Below, piece by piece: positions 36,105 to 44,799 of a stretch of 64,000 nt of DNA. The notes beneath the pieces were generated by a model. The model saw only the letters and a program-made list of their open reading frames with translations, had not been told where the DNA came from and searched no databases. The stretch is from Halieaceae bacterium (GTDB lineage: Bacteria; Pseudomonadota; Gammaproteobacteria; Pseudomonadales; Halieaceae), in assembly GCA_003523185.1 (NCBI GenBank), contig DPGN01000021.1, positions 17,555-81,554 on the forward strand, in the 5' to 3' direction. The number at the start of each line of letters is the position of its first letter. Position 1 is the first letter of the stretch. The position numbers and the translations under genes are program-made.

Positions 36105-37658
36105 ATGTCCTGGAAACCTGAAGTCGATGAGATCAAGCAACGCCGAGCGCTGGCGCTGGGCCAGGGCGGGCCAGAGGCGGTTGCCAAGCAACACAGTCAG
36201 AATCGCTTAACCATTCGCGAGCGGGTCGATCAGCTACTTGACCCAGGTTCATTCGAGGAGCTGGGTCCGGTCGCGGGCACCCCCGTGTACAACGAGGCCG
36301 GCGAACTCGTTAGCTACGATCCGGCCAATTTCATTTTGGGTTTCGGCAAGGTGAATGGCCGACGCGTCATTGTCGGTGGCGAGGACTTCACGATGCGAGG
36401 CGGTTCACCCTCGCCGGCGGGGCTTCGGAAAAGTGTTTATGCCGAAGATCTCGCGGTTCAGTACAAAGTACCGTTGATTCGATTGCACGAAGGGTCGGGT
36501 GGTAGCGTGGGCGGCACCAGTGGCAAAGGCCCCAATCTTCCGGGCCCCGTGAATGCGCCGTCGCGTTTTCGCTCGGTAGCACAAGCGATGGCGACCGTGC
36601 CGGTGGCAACCGCTGCCATGGGTGCTGTGGCCGGACTGCCGGCCGGTCGTCTTGTGGCATCGCACTTCTCGGTCATGTCGAAAAGCACCGCTCAGATCAT
36701 CACGGCGGGCCCTGCTGTTGTCGAACGGGCTATGGGTGAGAAAAAGACCAAGGATGAACTGGGTGGTTGGAAGGTGCATACCAAGAACGGGACGGTAGAC
36801 AACGGCGCGGACGACGAGCGTGCCTGCATCGAGGAGATCAAACGCTTCCTTTCCTACATGCCTGACAACGTCAATCAGTTAGCGCCTGTTGTTGAGTGTG
36901 ATGACCCTACTGATCGCTGCGAGGAGTCTCTGCTGGAGGTTGTGCCCCGTGACCGTCGTGTGGCGTTTGAGATGCGCAAGGTCATTCACGCAGTGTTTGA
37001 CCACAGCAGCTTTTTTGAGATGGGCAAAGGTTATGGCCGCTCACAAATAACGGGACTTGCTCGCCTCAATGGGCAAACGGTTGGGGTGTGGGGAAACGAC
37101 TGCAAGTTCCTTGCCGGCTCGATGACGGCGGACGGGGCCCACAAAGCGCGGCGTTTCATGGAGTTGTGCGAGACGTTCAGTTTTCCCATTGTGACCTTGG
37201 TGGACGAGCCGGGATTCATGATTGGCAGTCAGGCCGAGCGCGAAGCGACCATTCGGCATGGAACGTCTGCGGTGCTGACGGCGGCCATGACAACAGTGCC
37301 TTGGGCGGCGGTGATGGTTCGGCGCTCGTTTGGGGTCGCTCAGGCGGCACATTACGGGCCAGAGGCCTATGTGCTGGCCTGGCCCTCGGCTGAGAGTGGA
37401 CCACTGCCTGTGGAGGGTGGCGTAGCCGTAGCCTTCCGTCGTGAAATCGAGGCGGCGCCAGACCCTGATGCCAAGCGTCGGGAACTCGAGGAGATGTTAG
37501 CCGCGAAACAATCGCCATACCCGCGTGCAGAGGCGCTGTCGGTTCATGATCTGATCGACCCGAGGGAGACACGACCCGAACTGTGTAAGTGGTTGGCGCG
37601 TGTTCAGCCCTTGCTGCCTGATTTACTCGGCCCGTCGGCCTTCGCCATTAGACCTTGA
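36105..37658 (+). CDS. acyl-CoA carboxyltransferase (propionyl/methylcrotonyl-CoA carboxylase beta type)
   Basis: A 517-residue carboxyltransferase with the two crotonase-like halves of biotin-dependent acyl-CoA carboxylase beta subunits. SGGSVGG in the first half and the FMIGSQAE and GPEAYVLAWPSAESG segments in the second form the acyl-CoA and carboxybiotin sites. It would transfer CO2 from biotin to a short acyl-CoA such as propionyl-CoA. A 71-residue biotin carrier gene follows after 17 bases. The biotin carboxylase subunit is absent from the window. It begins 47 bases after the Baeyer-Villiger gene and is probably in the same transcript. Confidence 0.88.
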   Translation: MSWKPEVDEIKQRRALALGQGGPEAVAKQHSQNRLTIRERVDQLLDPGSFEELGPVAGTPVYNEAGELVSYDPANFILGFGKVNGRRVIVGGEDFTMRGGSPSPAGLRKSVYAEDLAVQYKVPLIRLHEGSGGSVGGTSGKGPNLPGPVNAPSRFRSVAQAMATVPVATAAMGAVAGLPAGRLVASHFSVMSKSTAQIITAGPAVVERAMGEKKTKDELGGWKVHTKNGTVDNGADDERACIEEIKRFLSYMPDNVNQLAPVVECDDPTDRCEESLLEVVPRDRRVAFEMRKVIHAVFDHSSFFEMGKGYGRSQITGLARLNGQTVGVWGNDCKFLAGSMTADGAHKARRFMELCETFSFPIVTLVDEPGFMIGSQAEREATIRHGTSAVLTAAMTTVPWAAVMVRRSFGVAQAAHYGPEAYVLAWPSAESGPLPVEGGVAVAFRREIEAAPDPDAKRRELEEMLAAKQSPYPRAEALSVHDLIDPRETRPELCKWLARVQPLLPDLLGPSAFAIRP

Positions 37659-37675
37659 GACTGGGGGATATATTG

Positions 37676-37891
37676 ATGACAAAGATCGAACTGGAAACTG
37701 GTGGTTCTGTTTGGAAGCTTCTGGTCGCAGAGGGCGACGCGGTTGAGGAAGGCCAGACCTTATTTATCCTCGAGGTCATGAAGATGGAGGTGCCTTACGA
37801 GGCACCACATGCCGGTACAGTTGCAGCATTACATATCGCCGAGGGTGACTCCGTCGCCGAGGATGATCTAGCACTTGTCATTCAAGCCTGA
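37676..37891 (+). CDS. biotin carboxyl carrier protein, minimal
   Basis: A 71-residue biotinyl domain and nothing else. The biotin lysine is Lys36 in EVMKMEV, flanked by the usual hairpin folds with Gly pairs at 9-10 and 47. It carries carboxybiotin between a biotin carboxylase and the carboxyltransferase encoded just upstream. The typical N-terminal Pro/Ala-rich linker of AccB proteins is missing. The ATG at 37676 follows GGGGGATA; a TTG seven codons upstream overlapping the carboxyltransferase stop is less likely. Confidence 0.88.
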   Translation: MTKIELETGGSVWKLLVAEGDAVEEGQTLFILEVMKMEVPYEAPHAGTVAALHIAEGDSVAEDDLALVIQA

Positions 37892-37922
37892 TAACTGCGT
37901 AGCCAGGCATCGGATGACTTTA

Positions 37923-37968
37923 TGACGCGTCTCGCTCGGTGACGCATCACTGACGGGTAACTGACGCC
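37923..37968. repeat. helically phased TGACG direct repeats
   Basis: TGACG occurs at 37923, 37940, 37951 and 37962. The last three are exactly 11 bp apart, and two share the longer form TGACGNNNNAC. They lie about 115-160 bases before the ABC transporter start codon and 30 bases after the biotin carrier gene. Phasing by one helical turn suggests binding of a regulator on one DNA face. Confidence 0.4.
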
Positions 37969-38081
37969 CCCAAACCGCTCCCATAAAGTTGAGGCAGGTT
38001 TGTGCCGCAGAGTAGACTATCGGTTCATTTCCGATTTCTACCCATCGATCGCGTCATTAATTCGCGACTACAGGATCCTGC

Positions 38082-38969
38082 ATGCTCAGTTTGACTGATG
38101 TTACCCACGTTTATCCAAATAATACGCGTGCCCTTGACGGCGTCACGCTCGAAATACCCAGAGGGATGTATGGGCTGTTAGGTCCTAATGGCGCAGGTAA
38201 GTCGACACTCATGCGCTCCATTGCGACTTTGCAAACACCGTCCTCGGGAGCAATTACCTTTGATGGTGTTGATGTCGTAGCTGAGCCTGAGGCGATAAGA
38301 GCTCGACTGGGTTATTTACCACAGGATTTTGGCGTTTATCCGCGGGTGACTGCCTACGACATGCTCGAGCACATGGCGGTGCTCAAGGGTATTGCTGGCA
38401 GTGCAGAGCGCAAAGAAACGGTCGAGACGCTCCTCAATCAGGTCAATCTCTGGAAGGTGCGTAAAAAGGCGATTGCCGGATTTTCGGGAGGTATGCGACA
38501 GCGCTTCGGTATTGCCCAAGCACTGATTGGTAACCCGGACCTCATCATCACTGACGAGCCAACCGCCGGGTTGGATCCGGAAGAGCGCAATCGGTTCCTT
38601 AATTTACTCGCTGAGGTCGGAGAGAACGTTGTCGTTATCTTATCCACTCACATTGTGGAAGACGTTGCGGATCTGTGTCCTCGGATGGCGGTCTTGGTGG
38701 GCGGTAAAGTGCAGTTGGAAGGTGCGCCATCAGACCTGATTGCATCGACCGCCGGGATGATCTGGGAGAAAACCATTCCCCGCACCGAGTACGCGGCTTA
38801 CGACGCCAAGTACCAGATTATTTCTAGTCGCTTGATGGCAGGTCAGAGCGTTATTCACATCATGTCCGAGGCCGATCCGGGTGAAGGCTTCACCTCCGTA
38901 TCGGGTGGTTTGGAAGATGTCTACTTCACCACGCTGGCTCGAACGCGTGGCGAGTCTGCAGCAGCTTAA
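38082..38969 (+). CDS. ABC transporter ATP-binding protein
   Basis: A 295-residue ATPase of the ABC-2 exporter type. Walker A is GPNGAGKST (34-42), the Q-loop is LPQDFGVYP, the signature FSGGMRQR is near 140, and Walker B with the catalytic Glu is LIITDEPTAGLDP. A roughly 75-residue C-terminal extension follows. The gene for a permease fused to an M1 peptidase starts 14 bases downstream, so the two form a transporter unit. AGGATCC precedes the ATG. The cargo is not readable from sequence. Confidence 0.93.
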   Translation: MLSLTDVTHVYPNNTRALDGVTLEIPRGMYGLLGPNGAGKSTLMRSIATLQTPSSGAITFDGVDVVAEPEAIRARLGYLPQDFGVYPRVTAYDMLEHMAVLKGIAGSAERKETVETLLNQVNLWKVRKKAIAGFSGGMRQRFGIAQALIGNPDLIITDEPTAGLDPEERNRFLNLLAEVGENVVVILSTHIVEDVADLCPRMAVLVGGKVQLEGAPSDLIASTAGMIWEKTIPRTEYAAYDAKYQIISSRLMAGQSVIHIMSEADPGEGFTSVSGGLEDVYFTTLARTRGESAAA

Positions 38970-38983
38970 TCGGAGGTCAGCAC

Positions 38984-41900
38984 GTGTTTGCATCGATCTT
39001 TGGGTTTGAGCTTCGCTACCAACTGCGAAATCCGGTTTTTGTTGTGACGTCATTGGTCTTTTTCCTGCTGACTTTTGGCTCTGTCACCATCGATAACATT
39101 CAGATCGGGGCGGGTGGCAACATCCACGTTAACAGTCCAGTGGCCATTGCTCAGACAGTGCTCATCATGACGGTGTTTTACATGTTCGCGAGCACGGCGT
39201 TTGTGGCAAATGTTGTCGTTCGGGATGATGAAAGTGGCTTCGGTCCAATGGTCCGTTCAACCAGTGTGACCAAGTTTGCTTACCTGCTGGGTCGATACGC
39301 AGGTGCCTACACCGCCGCGGCCCTCGGATTTGCCGCGGTGCCTCTGGCGATTTTGATTGGCTCCTACATGCCTTGGTTGGACCAAGAAACCTTGGGTCCT
39401 ACGGTCATCGGTGACTACATCCGTATTTTTGTTATGTTCGCACTGCCGAATATCTTGGTGACATCAGCCATTTTCTTCGCCGTTGCCTGCGTGTTCCGGT
39501 CGATGATGCTGAGCTACATGGGCGTGCTTGTTTTTCTGGTTCTGTATTTCACATTGACCAGTCTGGCCGGCAGTCAGCCCGACTTGCGTGACACGATTGC
39601 GACCATCGAGCCGTTTGGCTCAGGCGCCTTTTCTGATGTGACGCGCTATTGGAGCGCGGCTGAAAGCAATAGTTTGGTGCCGCCATTTGAAGGCACGCTC
39701 ATGTGGAATCGGCTCATTGCGATAGCACTGGCGGCCGTTGCCTTAGCCATTGCCTATTCACGCTACAGCTTTGCCGAAAAGGGTATTTCGGCCCGGACAC
39801 TCAAGAAAGAGCAGAGGCGCGAGGCGAAAGAGGCAGCTGAGCAGCCCGCACTTGTAGATCGCTTGCCTACGCCCAACCAAGCGGCAGCCGCGTGGCCCAG
39901 ATTGGTTGCACGGACGCGACTGGAAATGAACCTGATATTTACCAGCCCGGCCTTCTTCGTGCTGATCTTGATTGGCCTGTTCAACTCGGGTGGCGCGCTT
40001 TGGTTTGCTAACCAGGTTTACGGCACGCCTGCGGTCCCAATGACTTTTGCGTTGTTGATGCCGCTCTTTGGCTCGTTCGGCATTATCCCCATCATTATCG
40101 CCATCTATTTTGCGGGTGAGCTGGTCTGGCGTGACCGCGACCGCGGTATGCACGAGATCATCGATTCAACGGCATTACCTAACTGGGCCTACTTCATTCC
40201 CAAGGTCATCGCGGTTGCGGCGGTACTCATTGCGACATTGTGTATTGCGGCGTTCACCGCCATCTTGGTGCAGTTGTTCCGGGGTTATACCGCCATAGAA
40301 CTCGATAAATATTTGGTGTGGTTCATCCTGCCGTACTCGGTGGATATGTTGATGACAGCCATTCTGGCGGTTTTCTTCCAAGCGCTCAGTACCAGTAAAT
40401 ACATGGGCTGGGGGCTGATGGTTATTTATCTCGTGGCCTCGATCACGCTGGTTTCACTAGGCTTCGAACATCCGCTCTACAACTTCGGTGATGTTGGCTT
40501 TGTGATGGTCTCGGACCTAAACGGAGCTGATGTGGGAGGCGCAAAGAGTTGGTGGCTGCGTCTTTACTGGGGTGGCGTTTGTCTCATTTTGTCGGTTATC
40601 GCCTACCTATTATGGCGTAGGGGCGTCGCGGTGTCCCTGTGCGCGCAAATTGCGCGTGTTCCATCACGTCTCGTAGGTGTTCCGGCTGCACTTCTGCTGT
40701 CCGGTTTCGCTATCTCAGCGGTCACTGGCAGCTGGATGTTCTATCAAATGAATGTGGTGAACGAGTATGTAATCAGCGACAAGCAGGAAGAGCGTTTAGC
40801 TGATTACGAAAAACAGTTCCTGCAGTACGAGTCAGTGAAGCAGCCTTCCGCGACACACGTGCAGTTAACGGTTGATCTTTACCCTCATCAGGGCCGCGCA
40901 TTGGTGAACGGTCGTTACACGCTGGTCAATGATACGGGTGCTCCGGTCGAGGAACTGCATGTGCTCTTTCAGGACGGTTATTCAGAGCTGACCGAGCTCG
41001 ATATTCACGGAGGCTCCCTGACGCTCGATGAGCAGGAAGACTACGGCTATCAAATTTATACGCTTGAGCCTGCGATGGCCCCCGGTGAAACGCTAGAAAT
41101 GCGATTTGCTACCGAGCGCGTGCACGATGGATTTTCAACTCGTGGCGCCGATACCCGTTTAGTGAAAAACGGAACCTTTTTGAACAACGCTGAGTTTGCG
41201 CCTCAGCTCGGATTTGATCGGTCGGCATTACTGCAGGATCGGTCCACCCGTCGTAAGTACGACCTTCCCGCCGAATTGCGTATGCCGAAACTCGAAGACG
41301 AGTCAGCGCGCGATCGAAACTATGTCGGGAACGTGGATTGGGTAATGTCTGATATCACGGTCACGACACGCGCCGATCAAGTCCCGATCGCGCCAGGAAA
41401 GCTAATTTCCGATGTGACCGAGGGCGATCGCAGAACCGCGCGCTTTAAGTCTACGAACCCCATTCTCGGCTTCTTCTCGGTTCAGTCAGCGGAGTATGCC
41501 GTGACCAAGCGCGAGCATACCGGTATCGATATGGAGATTTACCACCATCCCACGCATGGGTTTAATGCCGAGCGCATGCTGGATGCCATGGCGGTGTCGC
41601 TTGACTACTTCCAAGAGAACTTTGGTCCCTATCAGTTCGATTACGCGAGGGTGATCGAATTTCCGGGTTATGCGACCTTTGCTCAGGCCTTCGCCGGCAC
41701 CGTGCCTTACTCCGAGCGAATTGGCTTTATTGCCAATACGGCGGATGAAGATGACATCGACTACGTCACCTATGTGACGGCCCACGAATATGGCCATCAG
41801 TACTGGGCGCATCAGCTTATCAGTGCCTACATGCAAGGAGGGACTGTCATGGTCGAGACCATGGCGCAGTATTCCGCGCTGATGGTCATGAAGGAGATTT

Positions 41901-42580
41901 ACGGTGAAGAGCAAATTCGCCGGTTCCTGAAGTACGAGCTTGATGCCTACCTGTCGTCGCGAGGGAGTGAGGCCATCGAGGAGCTGCCACTCAATCGCGT
42001 TGAGAATCAGGGATACATTCACTACCGAAAAGGCGCGGTTGTGATGTATCTCTTGCAGGACCGGTTGGGTGAGGAGCGAGTGAATGCCATGCTGGCGGAC
42101 CTGCTCGATCGCTTTAAATTCAAGAGTCAGCCCTACGCGAGCTCGACCGATCTGGTGGATGGCTTCAAGGCCCTAGCGCGAGACGAGGCCGAGGCTCGGT
42201 TGGTCGAGGACCTTCTTGAGAACATCACTTTGTACGATTTCACCGCATCGGATGCGACCGTGGCGGAGCTTGAAAACGGTCAATTTGAAACAACGTTTAC
42301 CGTGACTGCTGCCAAGTTGTACGCCGACGGAGAGGGTGAAGAAACGGAGGCAGATTTCGAGAACCTGGTCGATATCGGCGCTTTCACGAAGCGGCCCGGG
42401 TATGAAGTGCTGGAGCCCGCCGATGTCATCAGCTTCCGTTTGGAGCCCTTGGTGTCGGGCGAGCAGGTCGTCACGGTGACAACGGATGAGAAGCCGGCTT
42501 TCGTCGGGGTGGATCCGTACAGCAAGTTCGTTGACCGGCAGGGTGATGACAACATTACCGCCGTTGAGGAAGCAGACTAG
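38984..42580 (+). CDS. ABC-2 permease fused to an M1-type aminopeptidase domain
   Basis: A 1198-residue membrane protein. Residues 1-580 hold two ABC-2 permease halves with about six spans each (around 15-260 and 320-570, then one near 575-595), and residues 640-1198 are a periplasmic M1-peptidase-like domain. The zinc motif HEYGH gives ligands His934 and His938 with Glu935, and Glu958 in VETMAQYSAL is the third ligand; its distance is one longer than in classical M1 enzymes. Similar fusions are known in several bacterial groups. Start is GTG with GGAGG seven bases before it. It pairs with the ATPase upstream. Whether the peptidase acts on the cargo is unknown. Confidence 0.9.
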   Translation: MFASIFGFELRYQLRNPVFVVTSLVFFLLTFGSVTIDNIQIGAGGNIHVNSPVAIAQTVLIMTVFYMFASTAFVANVVVRDDESGFGPMVRSTSVTKFAYLLGRYAGAYTAAALGFAAVPLAILIGSYMPWLDQETLGPTVIGDYIRIFVMFALPNILVTSAIFFAVACVFRSMMLSYMGVLVFLVLYFTLTSLAGSQPDLRDTIATIEPFGSGAFSDVTRYWSAAESNSLVPPFEGTLMWNRLIAIALAAVALAIAYSRYSFAEKGISARTLKKEQRREAKEAAEQPALVDRLPTPNQAAAAWPRLVARTRLEMNLIFTSPAFFVLILIGLFNSGGALWFANQVYGTPAVPMTFALLMPLFGSFGIIPIIIAIYFAGELVWRDRDRGMHEIIDSTALPNWAYFIPKVIAVAAVLIATLCIAAFTAILVQLFRGYTAIELDKYLVWFILPYSVDMLMTAILAVFFQALSTSKYMGWGLMVIYLVASITLVSLGFEHPLYNFGDVGFVMVSDLNGADVGGAKSWWLRLYWGGVCLILSVIAYLLWRRGVAVSLCAQIARVPSRLVGVPAALLLSGFAISAVTGSWMFYQMNVVNEYVISDKQEERLADYEKQFLQYESVKQPSATHVQLTVDLYPHQGRALVNGRYTLVNDTGAPVEELHVLFQDGYSELTELDIHGGSLTLDEQEDYGYQIYTLEPAMAPGETLEMRFATERVHDGFSTRGADTRLVKNGTFLNNAEFAPQLGFDRSALLQDRSTRRKYDLPAELRMPKLEDESARDRNYVGNVDWVMSDITVTTRADQVPIAPGKLISDVTEGDRRTARFKSTNPILGFFSVQSAEYAVTKREHTGIDMEIYHHPTHGFNAERMLDAMAVSLDYFQENFGPYQFDYARVIEFPGYATFAQAFAGTVPYSERIGFIANTADEDDIDYVTYVTAHEYGHQYWAHQLISAYMQGGTVMVETMAQYSALMVMKEIYGEEQIRRFLKYELDAYLSSRGSEAIEELPLNRVENQGYIHYRKGAVVMYLLQDRLGEERVNAMLADLLDRFKFKSQPYASSTDLVDGFKALARDEAEARLVEDLLENITLYDFTASDATVAELENGQFETTFTVTAAKLYADGEGEETEADFENLVDIGAFTKRPGYEVLEPADVISFRLEPLVSGEQVVTVTTDEKPAFVGVDPYSKFVDRQGDDNITAVEEAD

Positions 42581-42709
42581 CGACCGGCGCCGGGGTTCAC
42601 TGGCCGAATCTGCACAAAACGGACGCCGGCAAGCGGATTGGTTTTAAAGCCAGTTTCGGTTCAGACGGCAGACCCGTCTCACAAGGCATCCGGTACTGCA
42701 AGTGGACTC

Positions 42710-42739
42710 AAAAGGGCCGCCGACCGATGGCGGCCTTTA
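42710..42739. terminator. bidirectional terminator
   Basis: GGCCGCC, loop GACCGAT, GGCGGCC forms a 7-bp stem flanked by AAAAG on the left and TTTAA on the right, so each strand reads a stem followed by T residues. It lies between the converging ABC permease and GH3 genes, 17 bases past the GH3 stop codon. Confidence 0.75.
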
Positions 42740-42755
42740 ACTGACCTCTGATTCC

Positions 42756-44690
42756 TTAGTAACTGAGACCCCACCCGTACGGGAACAGCGGATTGGCCGT
42801 GTCATCAGGCACGTCTTCTAACTGAGCTTCTACTTCAGCCATCGAAGAGGGCAGCTCAAACGGCAGTTTGCCTACTGGGTTGTGTTTGCCGAATACGACA
42901 TCCAGCATGGCTTCATCCGATACCCCAAAAGTTCCCACTAACGCGCCGCTCATTTCCTTGAGCTCTGTCAGGACCGCCGGGCGGTTGAGATCCACCAAGG
43001 TCACCAACTGACTGACCTCGCGGTAGGAAGCGGCCTTCGCCAGAATCTCCTCACTAAACGCAAGATTAGTGTCTGGGAAACGCGTGGCCATCATCTGATC
43101 GAGCGTGCGATCGGTACCTGCCGGTTGGTTACCATTGAAGACAGTGTTGAGGAACAGTAAAACTACGTCTGCTTCATCAGGTGTCTCGACAACTGTTCCG
43201 TATTTGGCGGCAACACTTGGATCGAGGCCATCCACGAAGATCCGCGTCTCTGCCAGTAAGGGAAGTGCACTACTTTCGTTATCGAGCAAGACCACGGCGT
43301 TTCGCTGTGCTGTCATGCCGAGAGAGACATACTCAGGCAAATTCACGAGCGCGTTAACTTTAGCCTCATCGACGAAGGGCGTTTCGAACAGTCCAAGATC
43401 AAATTTGTTTCTCAGGATTCGACGGACCGACTCATCGATACGCGCCTCACTGATCGCACCTTGGTTGACGAGGTCGACAATATACTCGGGATCACTTTCA
43501 CCACCGTACTGGTCAACCCCAGCTTCAATTGATTTCAGGTAGCGTTCCTCGACGGTGAGTGGCTCAACCCCCCATATACGGCCCGTAACCACACCCCAGT
43601 CGGTACAGATAACACCTTCGAAGCCCAATTGATCACGGAGAAGGTCGGTCAAGATGTAGCGGTTATAGGCCATTGCGACATCCTCATCGGTTTGACCCGT
43701 TGGGATGCCGTAGTAGGGCATCACAACACGCATGTCGTTCTCAATGGCAGCAATGAAGGGCGCGAGGTGATAATCGAAGTGATCGCCCGGGTACACCTGG
43801 CTTTCGCCCGATTTAAGGTGAGGGTCTAGACCATCCAACTGGGGTCCGCCGCCCGGGAAATGTTTAACCATGGTCATGACGCTCTGATTGCTCAGGCGCT
43901 CTCCCTGAAAGCCCTTCATATAGGCAACGGTCATTTCAGCTGACAGCTCTGCATTTGAGCCAAAGGTGCCAAAGTTTCTTGCCCATCGTGGCTCGGTTGC
44001 CATGTCGCTCATGGGGTGCAGCGCGGTCGTGAAGCCCATTGCGCGGTACTCAGCAGCAGCGATTTTGCCAAAGGCCTCGAGCATGCTCGCGTCGCGGCCC
44101 GCAGCAAAGCCTAGCTGCGATGGCCATTTAGAGACGCCGCCCAATGTAAACGAAGCGATCCCGCCGCCCCTTGGCACTTCGTGAACCGGGTCGCTACTGA
44201 TAGAGAGTGGAATACCGAGACGCGTCCTTTCCGCAATTCGCTGCAAGTCGTTGAGGCGCTTGGCGATGTTCTCTGGGCTGGCACCGCCATAGAAATTAAA
44301 GTGAGTCAGTGATTTCCGTGTGATGAGTTCCTCGATGGCTGTACCCGAATTCATCGCTTCAAGAAAGACTCGGAATAGGGGGTCTGGCTCAATCAGCACG
44401 GGCGGGTGAAACATTTGACCGACTTTTTCCTCGAGGGTCATTTGACTCAGGAGATCTTCAACCCGATCGGTCGTTGCGACGCGATAGTCCTCGTAGGGGT
44501 CCAGCTCGCCGTTGCGGTTTAAGTCGCGAAAAGCCTCTCCATCCGCGCTGATGGGCGCGGCGATCGATGATTGTGCGAGCGACGCCTTCATCTTACTGAT
44601 GGGTTTTAGGAAAAGGTTAGCCGCGTAAAGTGCTGCAACAACGACAGCGATGATCAAAACGCGAACCACAAGCTTAATTATTGTTTTCAT
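42756..44690 (-). CDS. glycoside hydrolase family 3 (beta-glucosidase-like), membrane-anchored
   Basis: A 644-residue GH3 enzyme. Residues 7-27 are a single hydrophobic segment (anchor or uncleaved signal), placing the enzyme in the periplasm. Residues 56-67 (DLNRNGELDPYE) form an EF-hand-like calcium loop of the dockerin type. The GH3 catalytic domain begins near 80 with LLSQMTLEEKVGQM; the nucleophile Asp is in ICTDWGVVTG (about residue 363), and KHFPGGG is also diagnostic. It should remove beta-linked glucose or related sugars from oligosaccharides. GAGGTCTTC precedes the ATG. A shared terminator follows. It is divergent from the amidase gene. Confidence 0.9.
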   Translation of the reverse strand: MKTIIKLVVRVLIIAVVVAALYAANLFLKPISKMKASLAQSSIAAPISADGEAFRDLNRNGELDPYEDYRVATTDRVEDLLSQMTLEEKVGQMFHPPVLIEPDPLFRVFLEAMNSGTAIEELITRKSLTHFNFYGGASPENIAKRLNDLQRIAERTRLGIPLSISSDPVHEVPRGGGIASFTLGGVSKWPSQLGFAAGRDASMLEAFGKIAAAEYRAMGFTTALHPMSDMATEPRWARNFGTFGSNAELSAEMTVAYMKGFQGERLSNQSVMTMVKHFPGGGPQLDGLDPHLKSGESQVYPGDHFDYHLAPFIAAIENDMRVVMPYYGIPTGQTDEDVAMAYNRYILTDLLRDQLGFEGVICTDWGVVTGRIWGVEPLTVEERYLKSIEAGVDQYGGESDPEYIVDLVNQGAISEARIDESVRRILRNKFDLGLFETPFVDEAKVNALVNLPEYVSLGMTAQRNAVVLLDNESSALPLLAETRIFVDGLDPSVAAKYGTVVETPDEADVVLLFLNTVFNGNQPAGTDRTLDQMMATRFPDTNLAFSEEILAKAASYREVSQLVTLVDLNRPAVLTELKEMSGALVGTFGVSDEAMLDVVFGKHNPVGKLPFELPSSMAEVEAQLEDVPDDTANPLFPYGWGLSY

Positions 44691-44799
44691 ATGAAGACCT
44701 CATGCCCCCGTCGGAAGTATTCAGTCACGACCGGTTGGGTTAAGGTAAAACGCATGGCCCCGAGCGTCCAATAAAAACAATGGCAAGGAGCAAGACAAC

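Noticed and set aside
41486..42022. A 178-codon frame antisense to the M1 domain
   Set aside because: It is the antisense of the zinc-motif region, whose protein-level signature is unambiguous.
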